DNA from: Leptolyngbya sp. O-77
GTDB lineage: Bacteria; Cyanobacteriota; Cyanobacteriia; Elainellales; Elainellaceae
Reading direction: 5' to 3'
NCBI RefSeq assembly: GCF_001548395.1
Contig: NZ_AP017367.1
Span: 5,416,262 to 5,480,261 of the forward strand
DNA: 64,000 nt
Both the position numbers and the translations under genes were made by a program. Shown piece by piece: positions 47,949 to 57,120 of the stretch (position 1 is the first letter of the stretch; every line of letters begins with the position of its first letter). The notes under the pieces were generated by a model, which did no database searches, was not told the DNA's origin, and worked only from the letters and a program-made list of their open reading frames with translations.

Positions 47949-49376
47949 TCATGGCTGAGAGATAGGATAGAAGCTATATCCAAATTGGGACTGACTGGGG
48001 ACGATTTCTACCAGTTGCATGGCTTGGTTGCGATCGCCCGATGGCAGGAATCGCACCACACCCGTCGCCCCTTCAATCGTGTCCTCATTGGAGCGCAGGG
48101 CTTCGGCAATGGCAGCACGATTGGTTTTGCCGATAGAAATGGCATTTAGCAGGGCGATCGCCGCATCGTAGGCCATGGCGGTGCGCCAATTCACGTCGCC
48201 CCCCCAATATTGCCGGGAGGAGCGCACAAAGGGCGCATTGGGGTCTGCCAGCAAGATCCACGGCACGGCGACCACCATGCCCACCGCCGACTCGCCGCCG
48301 ACCTGCAATACGCGGGGATTGTAAAGGCTATCACCCCCCAAAATCGGCAGCCGCCGTCGATTAATCGCCACAACTTGCAGCGCCGGGTCGAGCGTGGCCG
48401 TGTTGGCCGCCAGCACCAGCACTTCTGCACCCTGCTGGGCAGCCTGGTCAAACGAAGCCACCGAATCGAACCCCGCCGCCGACAGGTCAAATTCGCCGAT
48501 CACCTGCCCGCCATCACTAAAGACCGCCGTGGTGAATTCGTTTTTGAGGGACGTGCTGTAGGCGCTTTGGGAATTGTAGAAAACCGCAGCCTGCTGAACC
48601 CGCAGCCGCCCCAGCATATATCGAGACAAGGCAGCCGCCGTAAAGCGATCGCTCGGCACGGTGCGAAAGATATACTGCCCAGCGCCCGAAAGCTGAACCG
48701 ACGTGCTAGTGGGCGAGATCATCACCAGTCGGCCGGCTTCATAAACCGGGGCGGCCGCCAGCGTCGCGTCGCTGCCAAAGTGCCCAATCACGCCCAGCAC
48801 CGAGCGATCTTTGACCAGCGCATCCGCCACCTGCGGAGTCACGTCGGGACTGTTGTCGTCGTTGACAATCATCACTTTCACGGGCACACCGTCGATGCCG
48901 CCTGCCCGATTCACCTCATCCTGAGCCTGGGCCACGCCCCGCAAGATTTCCAATGCCGAATTTGCAGAGGCGGCGGTGGGCACAGCGACGGCAATGGTGT
49001 AGGAATTTTGCTCCCCGATGCGGGCGTTGTTTAGATAAATCAGCGCTTCTGGGTCGTTTCGGTTTGCCTGGAGGGAGGCTTCCAGGTTGGCGATCGCCCC
49101 CTGATAGTCTCGATTGGCCAGGGCTTGCACGGCCGCCTGCTTCTGAGGGGATGCGCCTTCGGGAAACAGCAGTTGTGCCCCGGTGCTGAGGCGATCGCTA
49201 ATGCGCCCTGCCCCGCCGCCCAGCCCCGGACTGCTTGTGGAGGGAGAGCCTCCCTGCCCGATGCCCACGCCACCAGAACCCAGATTTCTGCCAAACCACC
49301 AAATGCCGCCTGCTAGCAGCAACAGCGTCACCAGCAGCGACAAAATCAAAGGAAGCGTTTCATTTTTCTGAGACAT
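47949..49376 (-). CDS. periplasmic ligand-binding protein, branched-chain amino acid type
   Basis: 475 aa. One N-terminal helix (LILSLLVTLLLLAGGIWWF) anchors it, then a Gly/Ser linker and a short helical repeat region (AVQALANRDYQGAIANLEASL, TPR-like), then a type I periplasmic-binding domain: VAVPTAASANSALEILRGVAQAQDEVN, IGHFGSDATLAAAPVYEAG, MISPTSTSV. Family members bind Leu/Ile/Val, urea or similar ligands for ABC import, or sense them. No permease or ATPase is adjacent, so it may be a stand-alone sensor subunit. Confidence 0.9.
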   Translation of the reverse strand: MSQKNETLPLILSLLVTLLLLAGGIWWFGRNLGSGGVGIGQGGSPSTSSPGLGGGAGRISDRLSTGAQLLFPEGASPQKQAAVQALANRDYQGAIANLEASLQANRNDPEALIYLNNARIGEQNSYTIAVAVPTAASANSALEILRGVAQAQDEVNRAGGIDGVPVKVMIVNDDNSPDVTPQVADALVKDRSVLGVIGHFGSDATLAAAPVYEAGRLVMISPTSTSVQLSGAGQYIFRTVPSDRFTAAALSRYMLGRLRVQQAAVFYNSQSAYSTSLKNEFTTAVFSDGGQVIGEFDLSAAGFDSVASFDQAAQQGAEVLVLAANTATLDPALQVVAINRRRLPILGGDSLYNPRVLQVGGESAVGMVVAVPWILLADPNAPFVRSSRQYWGGDVNWRTAMAYDAAIALLNAISIGKTNRAAIAEALRSNEDTIEGATGVVRFLPSGDRNQAMQLVEIVPSQSQFGYSFYPISQP

Positions 49377-49770
49377 AGGCGTTTGGGTAGGGCACTCAGC
49401 CGCAAGATAACCGCGTAAAATCCGTTCTTTTATCAGTTCATACTTATCAGATTACGAGACCTATGACGAATTGGCGGCCGATTCTGCCGGTTCTACAGAA
49501 GCAGGCGGCATGAGTAGAGAATGTTGCCCAACACGCCCGTTGTCGCTTACCTCCATTCTTCCCAAAAGCGCTGCGGATAAAATCGCTGCAAGCCTTCCAG
49601 ACGCTTTGGCTGGTAATCTAAAATTGCCAATCTAAAATCCAGAATTGACATTAGTTGAGATGACTTGACGTTCTCTCTGGCTCATAGGATTATGCGAGAC
49701 ATCCCAGACCCCGCGCTTCACTGACTCCCCTCGGCTAGACGCGGCCAAGAATTCGCTGAAGACAAACATC
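49377..49770. other. 394-bp gap
   Basis: Contains CCAATCTAAAATCCAGAATT (49629-49648), nearly the same as a motif at 57016. Otherwise no feature or gene seen. Confidence 0.5.
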
Positions 49771-50919
49771 ATGGCTAAACACATGGCCCGGTTTCGCAAG
49801 ATTCGCCAGACGGTTCAACTTGGCGCAACGACGCTGCTGGCGCTGGCGCTGGTCAATGGCCTAAGCATAGACGGGACAGGCGGGCTAAGCGGGCGAGAAT
49901 TTCTAACGGGCAATCCTCTGCGGCAGGGCTTTACTCGACGCGCGGAGGCGGCTTCGGGCGGTCGCTATCGCGGCGGCACATTCAACCGTCCATCGGGCAG
50001 CGGCTCGTCTGGCGGCGGCTATTCTGGTGGGGGGTATTCCGGCGGCGGCTATTCCGGTGGTGGCTATTCTGGGGGCTACGGCGGCGGCTACACCTCGCCA
50101 GACTATTTCCCGGTGCCAGGACGCTACTACCCGCCGCCCGGCCCCATCTACATTCCGTCCAATCGGCCACCCGTGATCGTTGCCCCCGGCGGCGGCTATG
50201 TTACGCCCGTTGGCGGCGGGGGCGGGGGCGGGCTGTTTTTGCTGTTTTTCCTGCTGCCTGCGGGGCTGATGATTTTTTCGACAGTAATGTCGGCTATGCA
50301 GCGCACGGGGCGATCGCGCATTCCGGCGGCTCGTCCGGGGCGTGGCGAACTAGAAAACGACATCGTGACGGTGACGCTGCTCCAGGTGGCGCTGCTGTCT
50401 CAGGCGCGATACATCCAGGAGCGGTTGAATCAGTTGGTGGCGGGCATCAATACAGACACTAAGGCAGGGCTGTCGGAGGCGCTGCGAGAAACGGTGCTGG
50501 TGCTGTTGCGATCGCCCGAAAACTGGACCCACGCCCGCGCCCTCTCCAAAACCGTTTCCAGCCGTGAGGAAGCCGCCCGCCTGTTTGAGCAGTGGTCCAT
50601 CGAAGAACGGGGCAAATTCACCTCCGAAACCCTAGTGAACGTGGGCGGCAAAATTCGCCGACAGCCGCTTGACCTTAACCCCAACGACGACCCCGCTGCC
50701 TACATCGTGGTCACGCTAATCGTCGGCACAGAGGACGATCGCCCTCTGTTCGGCCCCATCCACACGGTCGAGGAACTGAAGCTTGCCCTGCGCCGCCTGG
50801 GGGCCATTCCGCCCGAATACCTCGCTATCTACGAACTGCTGTGGACTCCCCAAGACCCCACCGACAGCCTCAGCCGCGAGGAACTGCTAACAGGCTATGC
50901 CGATATGGTGCAGGTATAG
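49771..50919 (+). CDS. DUF1517 membrane protein with Gly/Tyr-rich repeats
   Basis: 382 aa. After a first helix (TTLLALALVNGLSIDG) comes a low-complexity part of YSGGG units (about 75-110) and a Pro/Gly stretch, then a helix (GGLFLLFFLLPAGLMIFSTVM) and the DUF1517 domain (DIVTVTLLQVALLSQARYIQERLNQL to the end). Known in cyanobacteria, algae and plants, probably a chloroplast/thylakoid membrane protein of unknown role. ATG 49771 or 49783. Confidence 0.88.
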   Translation: MAKHMARFRKIRQTVQLGATTLLALALVNGLSIDGTGGLSGREFLTGNPLRQGFTRRAEAASGGRYRGGTFNRPSGSGSSGGGYSGGGYSGGGYSGGGYSGGYGGGYTSPDYFPVPGRYYPPPGPIYIPSNRPPVIVAPGGGYVTPVGGGGGGGLFLLFFLLPAGLMIFSTVMSAMQRTGRSRIPAARPGRGELENDIVTVTLLQVALLSQARYIQERLNQLVAGINTDTKAGLSEALRETVLVLLRSPENWTHARALSKTVSSREEAARLFEQWSIEERGKFTSETLVNVGGKIRRQPLDLNPNDDPAAYIVVTLIVGTEDDRPLFGPIHTVEELKLALRRLGAIPPEYLAIYELLWTPQDPTDSLSREELLTGYADMVQV

Positions 50920-50954
50920 GGCTAAGGGAGTTTAGGGCTTCGCAGGTTAAAGGC

Positions 50955-53306
50955 TCAAATAACCCGCTGCAAGGTTGTAATCTTCGGGTCAATGATCTTC
51001 TGCCCCTGCCCCGGAAACTTGATGGCAAGGCAAATCTTGTTGCCTGCGCCAAAGATGTGAGTCACTTGGCCCGCGCCGTAGGCTTTGTGAACGACGCGAT
51101 CGCCCACTTTCCAATCGTCTGCATGGGTGTTGGGCAAGCTTTCTTGGGCCCGCTTTGCCTTCACCTCGCGGATGGGGGTCGCCATTTTTTTGGGCAATGC
51201 GCCCACCGCGCTGGTCAGCAGCAGTTCTTTGGGCAGTTCTGCCAAAAACAGCGACGGTGCGGCGGGTTCCCGCGTGCCATACAGTCGCCGCTCGCGGGCA
51301 TAGCTGATGAACAGCCGCTCCTTGGCGCGAGTAATGCCGACATAGCAGAGGCGGCGCTCTTCCTCCAGCGAGGCGGGGTCTTCCATCGAGCGAAAGTTGG
51401 GGAACAGACCTTGCTCTACGCCAACGAGAAACACCACGGGAAACTCCAGGCCCTTGGACGAATGCAGCGTCATCAGCGAGACCTGGCGCTGGTCTTCTTT
51501 CGTGTTGTCCAGGTCAGAAGCCAGCGACGCATTAGCCAGAAACATCAGCAGCGTCGCCCCTTCATTTTCTTCCTCAAATTGCAGCACGGCGTTATAAAGT
51601 TCCTGCACGTTTTGCAGGCGATCGTCGGCTTCGTCCGTGCCCTGCGCCTTCAGGTCTGCCACATAGCCCGAATCCTCCAGCACCCCTTGCACGATTTCCG
51701 CAGGCGGCGTGTCTTCTAGCTTCGCTTGCCAGGTCTGGATGATATTGGCAAAACTGCTGACCGCCTTGGCAGAGCGCCCCGCCAGCGTGCTGACCAGGGT
51801 TTCATCCGTCAGCACTTCCCAGAGCGTGCGATCGAGGTCGCGGGCGGCCGCTTCCAGCCGATCGATCGTGGTCTTGCCAATGCCGCGCCGGGGCGTGTTG
51901 ATGACGCGCTTGAGGCTCACGGTATCTTGCGGATTGGCGATCGCCCTCAAGTACCCCAGCACGTCCTTGATTTCCTTGCGGTCATAGAACCGCAGCCCGC
52001 CGACAATGTTGTAGGGAATGCCGTAGCGCCCCAAAAATTCCTCAAACGCCCGCGATTGCGCGTTCGTGCGATAGAGAATGGCAAAACTGCCCCAGTGCAA
52101 CTCCGGGTTATTTTGCTCCAACTGGCGAATCTGGTCGATCACAAATCGCGCCTCGTCGGTTTCATCTTCTGCCCGAAACAGAAAGATCGACTCGCCCGCA
52201 CCCCGCGTCGCCCGCAGCACCTTGTCAATCCGCTCGGTGTTGTTTTCAATGAGCTCATTAGCCGCTTCCAGAATGTTCGCCGTCGAGCGATAGTTTTCCT
52301 CTAGCTTTACCATCGTCCGCGTGTCGTCATCCGGCAGTCCGTCGCCAAAGTCGTCCTGAAACTCCAGCAAAATCCGAAAATCCGCAGCCCTAAAGGAATA
52401 AATCGACTGGTCCGCATCGCCCACAACGAATACAGAGCGGTATTCCCAGTCTTTGAAATTTTCCGTCTCTTCGCCGTTCGTCACCAATAACCGAATCAGG
52501 TCATACTGCGTGCGGTTCGTATCCTGATACTCATCCACCAGGATGTGTCGGAAGCGTTTGTGCCAGTATGCCAAAACCTGTTCATTTTGGCGGAATAGCT
52601 GGACGGGAATCAGGATCAAATCGTCAAAGTCCAGCGCGTTGTTTGCCGCGAGTGCTTTTTGATATTCTGCATACACATTGGCGATCGTGCGTCCGCGAAA
52701 GTTGGGCTGTTCCCGTTCTAGGTCAGCGGGCGACCAGCCCTGGTTTTTGGCATTGCTAATGGCGTAACGGACAGAGCGCGGGTCAAATTTCTTGTCATCC
52801 AGATTGAGCTGATTGATGACAATATCCTTCACCAATGCCTGCGCGTCAGATTCGTCAAAGATGGAAAAATTGCGGTTCCAGGAATAGCCGCCGGGATGCT
52901 GAAACTTTTCAATGTCAAATCGTAAAATGCGGGCACAGAGTGCATGAAACGTGCCGATCCACAGGTCTTTAGTAATCGTTTTATAAACAAAAGATTTCAG
53001 CCGCGTTTGCTCATGTTCGGGCAGTGCTTCCAGCGGTTTTCCGTGCTTGCTCTGGGCTTCGCGCTCCGCAAACAGCTTTTCGATTCGCTCCTTCATTTCG
53101 CGGGCGGCTTTGTTAGTAAACGTCACCGCCAGAATGTTTTCTGGATCAACCCGATGGGTCAACACCAGGTTGGCGATGCGGTAGGTCAGCGCCCGCGTTT
53201 TGCCAGAGCCAGCCCCCGCCACCACCAGCAGCGGCCCACAGTAATGCTCGACGGCACGGCGCTGGGAGGGATTGAGGTGGGCGAGAAAGTCGGCGGTTTT
53301 GGGCAT
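50955..53306 (-). CDS. pcrA: PcrA/UvrD/Rep-type 3'-5' DNA helicase
   Basis: 783 aa. LNPSQRRAVEHYCGPLLV (Q motif), VVAGAGSGKTRAL (motif I), DEYQDTN (II), GDADQSIYSFRAA (III), VKLEENYRS (IV), LMTLHSSKGLEFP (V) and VGITRAKERL (VI) are all present. A C-terminal domain (VGDRVVHKAYGAGQVTHIFG) is the Tudor-like RNA polymerase-binding module of PcrA. It unwinds DNA in repair and replication restart. A 14-bp repeat array sits just upstream. Confidence 0.96.
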   Translation of the reverse strand: MPKTADFLAHLNPSQRRAVEHYCGPLLVVAGAGSGKTRALTYRIANLVLTHRVDPENILAVTFTNKAAREMKERIEKLFAEREAQSKHGKPLEALPEHEQTRLKSFVYKTITKDLWIGTFHALCARILRFDIEKFQHPGGYSWNRNFSIFDESDAQALVKDIVINQLNLDDKKFDPRSVRYAISNAKNQGWSPADLEREQPNFRGRTIANVYAEYQKALAANNALDFDDLILIPVQLFRQNEQVLAYWHKRFRHILVDEYQDTNRTQYDLIRLLVTNGEETENFKDWEYRSVFVVGDADQSIYSFRAADFRILLEFQDDFGDGLPDDDTRTMVKLEENYRSTANILEAANELIENNTERIDKVLRATRGAGESIFLFRAEDETDEARFVIDQIRQLEQNNPELHWGSFAILYRTNAQSRAFEEFLGRYGIPYNIVGGLRFYDRKEIKDVLGYLRAIANPQDTVSLKRVINTPRRGIGKTTIDRLEAAARDLDRTLWEVLTDETLVSTLAGRSAKAVSSFANIIQTWQAKLEDTPPAEIVQGVLEDSGYVADLKAQGTDEADDRLQNVQELYNAVLQFEEENEGATLLMFLANASLASDLDNTKEDQRQVSLMTLHSSKGLEFPVVFLVGVEQGLFPNFRSMEDPASLEEERRLCYVGITRAKERLFISYARERRLYGTREPAAPSLFLAELPKELLLTSAVGALPKKMATPIREVKAKRAQESLPNTHADDWKVGDRVVHKAYGAGQVTHIFGAGNKICLAIKFPGQGQKIIDPKITTLQRVI

Positions 53307-53527
53307 TTTGGGGGAGAGGGCGTGTTGGCTGAGTTGTGCGATCGCTGAAACTTTATTGTAGAGGCTTTACCGTAGAGCCTTTACCGTAGAGGCTTCAGGT
53401 TTGGGCAGTAATCCTAGATGTGGACGAGGACTAGTTCTGCTCAAGTTGCTCCAAAGCGCGGTCACACTCTGGTATTTCATCACTCCACTACCCCGTCACC
53501 TTGTTCGGCGAGGCTCACGAACCGCCA
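53307..53527. repeat. three 14-bp direct repeats upstream of pcrA
   Basis: GTAGAGGCTTTACC at 53358, then GTAGAGCCTTTACC at 53372 and GTAGAGGCTTCAGG at 53386: a degenerate array ending about 50 bp before the pcrA start on the other strand. The rest of the gap has no feature. Confidence 0.8.
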
Positions 53528-53902
53528 TCACCCGGCTAGATCCAGCGCGTGCCGCTTCAGTTCCGCTATCGACACATACTCCAGTGCCGAGGCGTGGGTC
53601 GCCGCCAAAACCACGGGCGGCGCAACGCCAGCATCCAGCGCTTCCTTCCAGCGAGAAGCACACAGACACCAGCGATCGCCCGGTTTTAGCCCAGGAAAAT
53701 CGTAAGCGGGCACAGGCGTACACAGGTCATTGCCCCTGGCTTTGGTGTAGTCGAGAAATTCCTCCGTCACCTCAGCACACACGACATGCGCCCCAAAATC
53801 GCCGGCCCCCGTGCTGCAACAGCCATCCCGATAAAAACCCGTCATTGGCGAAATCGAGCAAACCTCCAGCTTGGTGCCCAGCACATTTCTTGCGTCTGCC
53901 AT
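53528..53902 (-). CDS. DUF2237 family protein
   Basis: 124 aa from ATG 53902, after AAGGAG. SISPMTGFYRDGCCSTGAGDFG, VCAEVTEEFLDYTKARGNDL and GDRWCLCASRWKEALDAG form the DUF2237 signature, with several conserved Cys. Function unknown; widespread in bacteria. Confidence 0.88.
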   Translation of the reverse strand: MADARNVLGTKLEVCSISPMTGFYRDGCCSTGAGDFGAHVVCAEVTEEFLDYTKARGNDLCTPVPAYDFPGLKPGDRWCLCASRWKEALDAGVAPPVVLAATHASALEYVSIAELKRHALDLAG

Positions 53903-54107
53903 GAATTCTCCTTGCGCCAAATTCTGCGCTAAATTCAAAGACTGCAAAAGAGCAGCAGCAATACTGCTACCCTTTGTAGCCTACGGTTTGTAGAAACGAG
54001 CGTCAATCTGGCGGCTTAGGCGGAGTGCGAGATTGACTCCGTGAGGGTAGAGCAGCAGTCCTAAAGTCGGCATCGAAGGGCTGAACACCAGCCCCCAATC
54101 CTACAAA

Positions 54108-55064
54108 CTAGCGCTTCGACAGCGCCACCAGCGACAGGAACTCATAGCCGATTTGTGCGCCGAGGTGGGCCGTCACCTGGGAATGATCCATCGCGGGTAG
54201 TACCTCTACCACGTCGCCGCCGACCCAGGTGAGTCCGGTGCAGGCGCGCAGGTAGCCGAGTCCCTGAAAGCTGGTGGGGCCGCCGACTTCGGGCGTGCCT
54301 GTGCCGGGGGCAAAGGCAGGATCGAAAAAGTCCACATCGAAGGAGAGGAATGCTTTGCGATCGCCCACTTTCTCACGCACCAGCGCCCCGATTTCCTCCG
54401 GCGTGTGGCGCATGAGCTGGGTGGTCGTCAGCACGGTGAACCCAGCGCGGCGCGGTGTGTCCAGGTCGTCGGAATCATAGAGTGGGCCGCGCATTCCCAG
54501 TTGTACTGACGCTTCGGGAACGATTAGCCCTTCCTCGACAGCGCGGCGAAACGGCGTGCCGTGGGTATATTTGTGCCCAAAGTAGCTGTCCCAATAGTCG
54601 CCGTGCGCGTCGAAATGCACCAGCGCTAGCGGCCCGTGAACCGCAGCCAGCGCCCGCAACTCGCCCAGCGCCACGCTGTGGTCGCCGCCAATGCTGAGGG
54701 GAATCACGCCCGCCTCGGCTAGGGGTTGAATGGTGCGGGCGATCGCATCCAAACTGTCCTCAATAAATCCCGGCACCACGGGCGCATCGCCATAGTCCAC
54801 GCAGGACAGCGTTTCAAACACCATCACATCCAGCTCAGGGTTATACGGCCGCAGCAGCGCCGACGCGCCGCGCACCGCCTCCGGCCCAAACCGCGCCCCC
54901 ACCTTAAACGTCGCTCCCGTATCAAACGGCAGCCCGACGATCGCCACGTCTACATCCGCCGGATCTTGCACATAGGGCAGTCGGGCAAAGGTACGCACTC
55001 CCGAAAAACGCGGCGACTCAAGGGAGTTGGCAGGCTGATAGCGGGGAGGATTGAGGGAAGGCAT
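54108..55064 (-). CDS. ureohydrolase (arginase/agmatinase/guanidine-type)
   Basis: 318 aa from ATG 55064. Metal ligands: GGDHSVALGE (His), VHFDAHGDYWD (Asp-x-His-x-Asp) and SFDVDFFDPAFAPGTGTPE (two Asp), so the di-metal centre is complete. Members hydrolyse arginine, agmatine, guanidinobutyrate or guanidine. GARFGPEAVRGASALLRPYN is compatible with agmatinase or guanidinobutyrase-like enzymes; cyanobacteria also have a nickel guanidine hydrolase in this family. No polyamine or hyp-like accessory gene is near, so the substrate stays open. Confidence 0.88.
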   Translation of the reverse strand: MPSLNPPRYQPANSLESPRFSGVRTFARLPYVQDPADVDVAIVGLPFDTGATFKVGARFGPEAVRGASALLRPYNPELDVMVFETLSCVDYGDAPVVPGFIEDSLDAIARTIQPLAEAGVIPLSIGGDHSVALGELRALAAVHGPLALVHFDAHGDYWDSYFGHKYTHGTPFRRAVEEGLIVPEASVQLGMRGPLYDSDDLDTPRRAGFTVLTTTQLMRHTPEEIGALVREKVGDRKAFLSFDVDFFDPAFAPGTGTPEVGGPTSFQGLGYLRACTGLTWVGGDVVEVLPAMDHSQVTAHLGAQIGYEFLSLVALSKR

Positions 55065-55230
55065 GAGAAAAGCAGCAGTAGAAGACGGGTGGCGAGAGGG
55101 GAGTGCATCCTTGACCATGCAGCGGTGCGATCGCCCATGTAGCCAGTGCTTCTATTTTGATACAGGTCTGATCAAGGTTGCTGGAGTATTTGGAGGGCTG
55201 GAGTGAGCGACCCCCACCCCCCACCATCTC

Positions 55231-55437
55231 CTAGCGCCGCGAGGTATCTCTTGGCAGGTCAATCCGGTCGATGGGCATAATGGGACGAATCAGGTCAGAC
55301 CGCTGCACCGTTTGCGCTGAATCCAGCCGAGCAGCAAACTGAACCGGACGGGCGATCGCCGCTCCTTGCAGACTGATGAAAATCGCAGCAGCACCTATAA
55401 GCCGCGCACCAGACCACACACCAAAGTTCCGTTTCAT
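55231..55437 (-). CDS. small secreted protein
   Basis: 68 aa from ATG 55437 with AAGGAG 8 nt upstream. Signal sequence (RLIGAAAIFISLQGAAIARP) then a 45-residue mature part rich in Arg, Asp and Ile. No family recognised. It is preceded by a 13-bp repeat array. Confidence 0.7.
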   Translation of the reverse strand: MKRNFGVWSGARLIGAAAIFISLQGAAIARPVQFAARLDSAQTVQRSDLIRPIMPIDRIDLPRDTSRR

Positions 55438-55882
55438 GAGTTTGACTCCTTCCAAGGAAATGCACCAGAAATCGATGCTTCAACAAGAGCGCTAAAAAAG
55501 AGCGCTAAAAAAGAGCGCTAAAAAAGAGCGCTAAAAAGGTCTATCAAAAGGGTCTATTTGAAATGCGCCCAGAACGTACTACAATGCGTCACAAAAGCAC
55601 TACAAGCGTGCCATCTCAGCCTATCGATTCTCTCCAGCGGGCACACTTCCCCCGTTGGGTACTTTTTAGGGCAGCTAAAGACAGGCGATAGTTGCAACCA
55701 CTCATCACCGAAGTTCAATTCAATGCCGATCGCAAACGGGGGTTACAAAACCCGCTTGCAAGCTCCCAACGATTCATTACGAGCCAGCCCTGGAAATTTG
55801 TAAATTCGCGAGAATATGGGCGTGAGGAGCATTTAGGCAGTTTATTCACGACAGATTCAGTTGCGACGAGGAAAGCTGGGTT
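55438..55882. other. 445-bp gap with four 13-bp repeats
   Basis: AAGAGCGCTAAAA repeats at 55485-55497, 55498-55510, 55511-55523 and 55524-55536, all perfect and each holding the palindrome AGCGCT. Otherwise no gene. Confidence 0.9.
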
Positions 55883-56674
55883 ATGCTGCTTCGACTTGCC
55901 AAATCCGCTGCCGGGTCAGCGCTATCCTTCAGGGCTGACAGTGCCGCGATCGCCCCTTCGCTGACCACGCCTCAGGTGGCGACCTCTCCAGTGGCGACCT
56001 CTCCAGTGGCGATCGCCCTACGCGACATCGATCTGGTCTTTCGCAGCGAAGGAGAGCCGTTTCAGGCGCTTCGGCACATTAATCTAGAAATTCCCTGTGG
56101 CTCAGTGCAGTTGATTATGGGCCCAGCGGGCGCAGGCAAAACCACGCTGCTGCAAGTCGTAGCAGGGTTGCTCTCGCCCACCGCAGGGCAGGTCGAACTG
56201 CTGGGCACCAATCTGACCCAGTTGCCCCGCGCCGCCCAGGCCCACTTCCGCAATCGGCATCTCGGCATTGTGTTTCAGGATTACAACCTGCTCCGCAGCC
56301 TGACGGCGCTGGAGAATGTGGAGCTAGCGCTGAATCTCAAAGGCGTTTTTGGCCCAGAGGCCCGCACCGAAGCGCGATCGCTGCTCAATGCAGTGGGCTT
56401 AGAAAATCGCGCAAACGTTTTGCCTCGGCAGCTTTCGGGCGGACAGCAGCAGCGGGTCGCCGTGGCGCGAGCGCTGGTGGGCCGTCCCGATTTGATTATT
56501 GCCGATGAGCCAACTTCGGCGCTGGACTCCGCCAACGGGCGCAAAGTCATGGAATTGTTGCGCCGACTGACGCGAGAGCAGGGCAGCACGGTGCTGGTGG
56601 CCACGCATGACCCCCGCGTGATGGAATTTGGCGATGCGATCGCCCATCTCGAAGATGGTCAAATTCAGTCATAA
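55883..56674 (+). CDS. ABC transporter ATPase, DevA/LolD/MacB type
   Basis: 263 aa. An unusual N-terminal extension (to residue 45, with a TSPVATSPVA repeat) is followed by the ATPase: GPAGAGKTTLLQ (Walker A), LSGGQQQRVAVARAL (signature), LIIADEPTSALDS (Walker B) and VATHDP (switch His). Spacing and FQDYNLLRSLTALENVELAL fit the DevA/LolD/MacB group that drives tripartite export of lipids or glycolipids. No permease or membrane-fusion gene is adjacent. GAGGAAAG precedes the ATG. Confidence 0.92.
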   Translation: MLLRLAKSAAGSALSFRADSAAIAPSLTTPQVATSPVATSPVAIALRDIDLVFRSEGEPFQALRHINLEIPCGSVQLIMGPAGAGKTTLLQVVAGLLSPTAGQVELLGTNLTQLPRAAQAHFRNRHLGIVFQDYNLLRSLTALENVELALNLKGVFGPEARTEARSLLNAVGLENRANVLPRQLSGGQQQRVAVARALVGRPDLIIADEPTSALDSANGRKVMELLRRLTREQGSTVLVATHDPRVMEFGDAIAHLEDGQIQS

Positions 56675-57120
56675 ATAAAGACGCAGATTCAGACGTAGAA
56701 AAACTGTCCAAACAATCCACAATCTGGCACACAGAACGAATCTTTTGGATTCATTCTGCGTCTTTCTAACTAACGTCACTCATCTCGAAGTTCCATCCTT
56801 ACTCGCAGCGAGATTTTCTGGAATTTCAGAAGTTTGGTGTGTTTTATTCTTTTTAGTTTGATGTTTTAACAGGTCTGGTAAAGCGGATACAAAAAGCCTC
56901 TACTCAGTGCTATAGAAAGCCGGGGTGCGGGGTATCGATTCGCTCAAACGGCTTTATAGATAAAGCTCCTGGAAGCTTTATGCGCTCTCGACCTGGCAAT
57001 CTAAAATCGTCAATCTAAAATCCAGAATCAAGATAAGGCTGATGCTTTTGGAAATTTGTTTAGAAATTTCGAGAGCGGCTTTTTTTGATTTTTTTGAGTT
57101 TCAGGAATCAGTAACTCGAT
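56675..57120. other. 446-bp gap with a nested inverted repeat
   Basis: AAAGACGCAGA (56677-56687) pairs with TCTGCGTCTTT (56755-56765); inside, GAATC-TTTTG-GATTC forms a second hairpin. It may terminate the ABC gene. A TCAATCTAAAATCC motif is at 57011. Confidence 0.55.

Noticed and set aside
54726..55142. 138-codon plus-strand frame opposite the ureohydrolase N-terminus
   Set aside because: Antisense to the conserved ureohydrolase and rich in Arg/His from mirrored codons; no domain.
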